From the NCBI RefSeq assembly GCF_937875145.1, contig NZ_CALNCS010000035.1, positions 1 to 15,607 on the forward strand: 15,607 nt of DNA. Reading direction: 5' to 3'. This document shows positions 12,515 to 15,607 of the stretch, piece after piece. The notes below the pieces were generated by a model. It was given only the letters and a program-made list of their open reading frames with translations, ran no database searches and was not told the DNA's origin. The stretch comes from Alkalibaculum bacchi. Its GTDB lineage: Bacteria > Bacillota > Clostridia > Eubacteriales > Alkalibacteraceae. The first letter of the stretch is position 1; each line of letters opens with the position of its first letter. The position numbers and the translations under genes are program-made.

Positions 12515-13660
12515 ATGCTAAAATTGTATATGACGAGAGTAAAATGTCTCATTCGCAATAAAAGCAATGTATTTTGGACATTTTTGTTTCCAATTGTACT
12601 TGCTACATTATTTCATTTAGCCTTTAGTAATTTAAATAGTTCGGAAGTATTTCATTCTATCCCAATTGGAGTTATTGAAAATAATGAATATGAGAATACT
12701 GAAATATTTATTGAGACGATGTCTAGCATAAAAACATCTGAAAATCAAAAGGCACCAAAATTATTTGAAGTTTCTGTACTTGAAAAAGAGAAAGCTGAAG
12801 AAGCATTAAAAGAAGATAAGATAATAGGCTATATTTACCCTAAGGAAGACATGGAGCTGACAGTAAAAGAGAGTGGTATAGAACAGACTATAGTAAAATC
12901 TTTTTTAGATGGGTATAGCCGGAGCGTTAATACAGTACAATCCTTGATAGAGTTAAACCCACAAAATATAGAAAATATCCTTGAGGATATACAAGAGAAT
13001 AACGCGTATTTAGAAGACTATTTGCAAGGTGGGAGCTCGCCAGATACCACCCTTAATTTTTTCTATTCCCTTATTGCAATGGCTTGTCTATTTGGTTGCT
13101 TTTGGGGCTTGACAGCAATTACAGATATACAAGCAAATTTATCCTTAGTCGGAGCTAGAATAAATATAGCTCCAATGAAAAAAATGAAGCTACTTTTTTG
13201 CAATATATCAGCAGCTCTTACTGTTCATTTTACAGGAATACTGCTTCTTATGGCTTACCTGATGAATGTACTAAAAATTAATTTTGGCGATGATTTAAAT
13301 TTTGTGGTACTCAGCAGTTTTGTGTCCTCTTTATTGGGGGTCTCACTTGGGGCAATGGTTAGTGCCTTATCGAATAAAGACCTTAATTTTAAGTACAATA
13401 TTATGTCGGCAGTAACGATGTTTTCTTGCTTTTTATCTGGTTTAATGTCGGTACAGGTAAAGTACATTGTGGCTACTCGGGTTCCCCTATTGCAGTATAT
13501 TAATCCTGCCCATATTATTACGGATGCCTTTTACAGTTTGTATTATTATGAGACAAAGGAGCGGTTTTTCTTAAATATAGGACTCATGATAAGCTATTCT
13601 TTAGCATTTAGTATTATAACCTATATGTCAACTAGGAGGAAAAAGTATGCAAGTATTTAA
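12515..13660 (+). CDS. ABC-2 exporter permease, first subunit (LnrM-like)
   Basis: Membrane subunit of the exporter. One hydrophobic segment near the N-terminus (about 19-38), a large polar extracytoplasmic domain (about 39-178, rich in Glu and Lys), then five further segments (about 181-201, 226-250, 262-285, 295-316, 351-371), which is the ABC2_membrane_3 layout. PLLQYINPAHIITDAFYSLYYY near 324-345 is the short late motif typical of this family ('~~lP~~~~~da~r'). The gene begins 10 nt after the ATPase stop with GGGGGA as ribosome site, and its end overlaps the second permease gene by 14 nt. It most likely forms a heterodimer with that permease. Confidence 0.88.
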   Translation: MLKLYMTRVKCLIRNKSNVFWTFLFPIVLATLFHLAFSNLNSSEVFHSIPIGVIENNEYENTEIFIETMSSIKTSENQKAPKLFEVSVLEKEKAEEALKEDKIIGYIYPKEDMELTVKESGIEQTIVKSFLDGYSRSVNTVQSLIELNPQNIENILEDIQENNAYLEDYLQGGSSPDTTLNFFYSLIAMACLFGCFWGLTAITDIQANLSLVGARINIAPMKKMKLLFCNISAALTVHFTGILLLMAYLMNVLKINFGDDLNFVVLSSFVSSLLGVSLGAMVSALSNKDLNFKYNIMSAVTMFSCFLSGLMSVQVKYIVATRVPLLQYINPAHIITDAFYSLYYYETKERFFLNIGLMISYSLAFSIITYMSTRRKKYASI

Positions 13661-14804
13661 ACTGTATTTAAAAATTATAAAGAAAAACCTACCTGGTATT
13701 ATGGTTTATCTTGGGATCTTCTTATTTATTGTTGTCCTCATTACAACGATTACGAGGGATACAAGTTCAACAACATTCGAACAATCTAAAGTAAAGATTG
13801 CTTATATTAATGAAGATATAGAAAACCCACTTATAAATGGATTTAAGGACTATTTAAAAGATTACGTTGAATTTGTAGAGATAGAGGAAACAGAAGAGGG
13901 AATGAGAGATGCACTGTTTTTTAGAGTGGTAGAATACATTGTTATTATACCAGATGGTTTTGTAGAAGGATTTGAAAATGATAATCCAATGAAACTAAAG
14001 AAATTAGCAGTGCCGGACTCTACTTCTGCAACGTATATAGATATGACTATAGAAAACTATTTTAATACAGCAGAGAATTATATAAAAAATACAGATCTAT
14101 CTCCAGAAGAAATCGTAAACTATGTGAAAGAAGATTTAGATGTAAGTACTAAAACCAATTTAAGTGTAAAAAAGACAGAAGATAATGGAGCGTTAAAGTT
14201 TTATTTCAATTACAGTTCGTATGCTCTTACAGCAGTACTAATTATAGCTATTAGCTCTATGATGTTATCTTTAGGAAATATTCATATCAAAAGAAGAAAT
14301 AGGGTCTCTCCAATACCTATTGGTAAGAGCCAATTTCAACAGGTTCTAGGCCTTTTCTTTATTGTTTTATTAATAGACTTGTTGCTAATTTTTGTTGGAT
14401 TATTTTTTAGAGGGGAAGCTAATGGTTTTGTCTTTGGACTGTTGTCTATGAACTTACTATCCTTATCTATTGCTATCCTTTCTATTGCGTATTTAGTGGG
14501 AACAACTATAAGAAATAGAGAAGCAGCTAATGGCGTTGCTAATATTCTCTCCCTTGGTTTTGCTTTTTTAAGTGGAGTTTTCGTTCCTAAAGAATTACTC
14601 GGAGAGACCGCCCTACAAATTGGAAAATTTACGCCTACCTATTGGTTTGTTATGGCAAATGACTCTATTTTTAATCTGAGTAACTATTCTTTTGATGAAC
14701 TTTCAAACATATTAATTAGCATGGTGGTGCAATTAGGTTTTGGCGTAGCTTTCTTTGCTATAACTTTAGTAATAAATAAAAAGAATCGTACTTCAGTAGA
14801 ATAA
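13647..14804 (+). CDS. ABC-2 exporter permease, second subunit (LnrN-like)
   Basis: Second membrane subunit, same layout as its neighbour: a first segment at about 17-37, an extracytoplasmic domain (about 38-188) and five later segments (about 191-211, 231-253, 260-285, 295-313, 356-377). The FLSGVFVPKELLG segment at about 307-319 followed by FTPTYWFVMAND is characteristic of ABC-2 permeases ('sG.f.p....p.~~~~~~~tP~~w'). The start at 13647 has AGGAGG upstream, inside the end of the previous gene; the 14-nt overlap indicates translational coupling and equal amounts of both permeases. It is the last gene of the operon and is followed by a small hairpin. Confidence 0.88.
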   Translation: MQVFKLYLKIIKKNLPGIMVYLGIFLFIVVLITTITRDTSSTTFEQSKVKIAYINEDIENPLINGFKDYLKDYVEFVEIEETEEGMRDALFFRVVEYIVIIPDGFVEGFENDNPMKLKKLAVPDSTSATYIDMTIENYFNTAENYIKNTDLSPEEIVNYVKEDLDVSTKTNLSVKKTEDNGALKFYFNYSSYALTAVLIIAISSMMLSLGNIHIKRRNRVSPIPIGKSQFQQVLGLFFIVLLIDLLLIFVGLFFRGEANGFVFGLLSMNLLSLSIAILSIAYLVGTTIRNREAANGVANILSLGFAFLSGVFVPKELLGETALQIGKFTPTYWFVMANDSIFNLSNYSFDELSNILISMVVQLGFGVAFFAITLVINKKNRTSVE

Positions 14805-14823
14805 AAGCGCCTAAGGCACTTTT
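14803..14823. terminator. Hairpin after the exporter operon, possible bidirectional terminator
   Basis: AAAAGCGCC (14803-14811) / GGCACTTTT (14815-14823), nine paired positions with one C/A mismatch and a TAA loop; only four T follow on either strand, so termination may be weak. It overlaps the permease stop codon and resembles the perfect hairpin at 4963-4983. It lies between two convergent genes. Confidence 0.45.
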
Positions 14824-14826
14824 ATG

Positions 14827-14938
14827 AGTAATCAGCAACTAATCGCCAGCTACTATTACTTTAGAGATAGGCTCTGCAGGTCGCTACCTAGCATTTGGCT
14901 ATTTCGTTAGAAAGTACTGGTAGCTGATGGCTGATTAC
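14827..14938. repeat. Long imperfect inverted repeat between convergent genes
   Basis: AGTAATCAGC near 14826 pairs perfectly with GCTGATTACT near 14930-14939; farther in, CCAGCTACTATTACT is matched imperfectly by AGTACTGGTAGCTG. The approximately 50-nt centre contains AGGTCGCTACCT. The words (ATCAGC, CAGCTACCAG) are the same as those in 9455-9663, so the two places appear to be copies of one degenerate repeat. Confidence 0.45.
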
Positions 14939-14951
14939 TGGTGGTTTGTTT

Positions 14952-15607
14952 TTAGGGTTTCAATATCACTTTAATACAGTTATCTTTCTTCTTATCAAAA
15001 ATCTTGTAAGCGTGTTCACCTTCTTCTAAAGGAAGTTTATGAGTGATGATGTCTGTTGGGTCGAATTTTCCTTGTTGAATCCATTTTAATATAGGTTCTA
15101 CATAAATGTGTGCTGGGCATTGGCCCATTTTTAAAGTGATATTTCTCGAGAAAAAATCACCTAAGGGAAACATATTATATCGGCCACCATAAACACCCAC
15201 TAAAACCACAGTTCCACCTTTTCGAACACATCTAGAAGATATTTCAATAGCAGACTTTGAACCACCTTGTAGTTTTAAAAGGGTTTCTATCTTTTCGAAA
15301 TTTGACATGGTTCCATCCATACCTACGCAATCGATGACCACATCTGCGCCTCCATGAGTGATTTCTTTTATATATTCACCAGTATCATCGTGTTCACTAA
15401 AATTAATGACTTCTACTCCGTCGTAGGTCTTTGCGTGGTTTAGCCTGTAATCTATATTATCAACTCCTATAATTCTCTTAGCACCTTTTAATGCAGACCA
15501 TTTCATGGTATTTAATCCAATTGGGCCACATCCTAATACGACTACGGTATCTTTATCTTTTACCCCTCCTATATCTACACCCCAATAAGAAGTAGGAAGA
15601 ACATCTG
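14952..15607 (-). CDS. Zinc-type medium-chain alcohol dehydrogenase, C-terminal part (partial)
   Basis: NAD(P)-dependent dehydrogenase/reductase of the MDR superfamily. The reading frame continues in phase to the right edge, so the gene begins outside the window; 217 C-terminal residues are visible. They open DVLPTSYWGVDIGGV, followed by the nucleotide-binding VLGCGPIG (Rossmann GxGxxG), the acidic end of beta-2 in GVDNIDYR, ADVVIDCVG, GTVVLVGVYGG and a late DIITHKLPLEEGEHAYKIFDKK typical of the family. The N-terminal zinc-binding half is not visible. The insert between DCVGMDG and KGGTVVLVG (about 45 residues) and the glycine-rich YGGRYNMFPLG suggest the formaldehyde/threonine dehydrogenase-like branch. 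Substrate not predictable. Confidence 0.9.
   Translation of the reverse strand, partial: DVLPTSYWGVDIGGVKDKDTVVVLGCGPIGLNTMKWSALKGAKRIIGVDNIDYRLNHAKTYDGVEVINFSEHDDTGEYIKEITHGGADVVIDCVGMDGTMSNFEKIETLLKLQGGSKSAIEISSRCVRKGGTVVLVGVYGGRYNMFPLGDFFSRNITLKMGQCPAHIYVEPILKWIQQGKFDPTDIITHKLPLEEGEHAYKIFDKKKDNCIKVILKP

Overview
The window reads as an AT-rich chromosomal segment of a Gram-positive anaerobe, most likely class Clostridia. The grounds are low GC, strong AGGAGG ribosome-binding sites, lipoprotein signal peptides, T-box leaders, a LysM/GH25 wall hydrolase, a NarL-type two-component system beside an ABC-2 exporter, and a 452-residue citrate synthase of the clostridial type. I see no prophage, transposase gene, CRISPR array, tRNA or rRNA.

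Layout. (1) 1-1478 (+): the tail of a probable MarR-type regulator overlaps a citrate synthase that starts at TTG. (2) 1535-4879 (+): consensus promoter, T-box leader, then a three-gene ABC importer (lipoprotein binding protein, permease, ATPase) of the family usually called TrpXYZ, closed by a terminator. (3) 5081-6074 (+): cytoplasmic-looking GH25 muramidase with two LysM repeats, and a terminator. (4) 6123-7766 (-): an unrecognised 167-residue protein and a DEDDh exonuclease, separated by about 400 bp of hairpin-rich DNA. (5) 7917-9547 (+): a second consensus promoter and T-box leader driving a second, orphan binding protein nearly 80 % identical to the first. (6) 9675-11388 (-): NarL/LuxR-type response regulator and DesK-type sensor kinase, diverging from (7) 11572-14804 (+), an ABC-2 exporter with one ATPase and two permeases; the set resembles LnrJK-LnrLMN of Bacillus. 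(8) 14952-15607 (-): C-terminal part of a zinc-dependent medium-chain alcohol dehydrogenase running off the window.

The main result is the pair of T-box leaders. They are plainly duplicates, but the specifier triplet is UAC (Tyr) at 1667-1669 and UUC (Phe) at 8046-8048, and both antiterminator bulges carry UGGU, which fits tRNAs with discriminator A (Tyr, Phe) and not tRNA-Trp. I infer that the first operon imports tyrosine and that the orphan binding protein supplies phenylalanine to the same permease/ATPase, each induced by its own uncharged tRNA. Between each terminator and its gene lies a second structured element, present in both copies with compensatory changes, that the T-box model does not explain.

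In the exporter locus, a perfect palindrome at 11474-11487 sits about 61-64 bp upstream of the predicted start of both divergent transcripts and is a good candidate for the response-regulator site.
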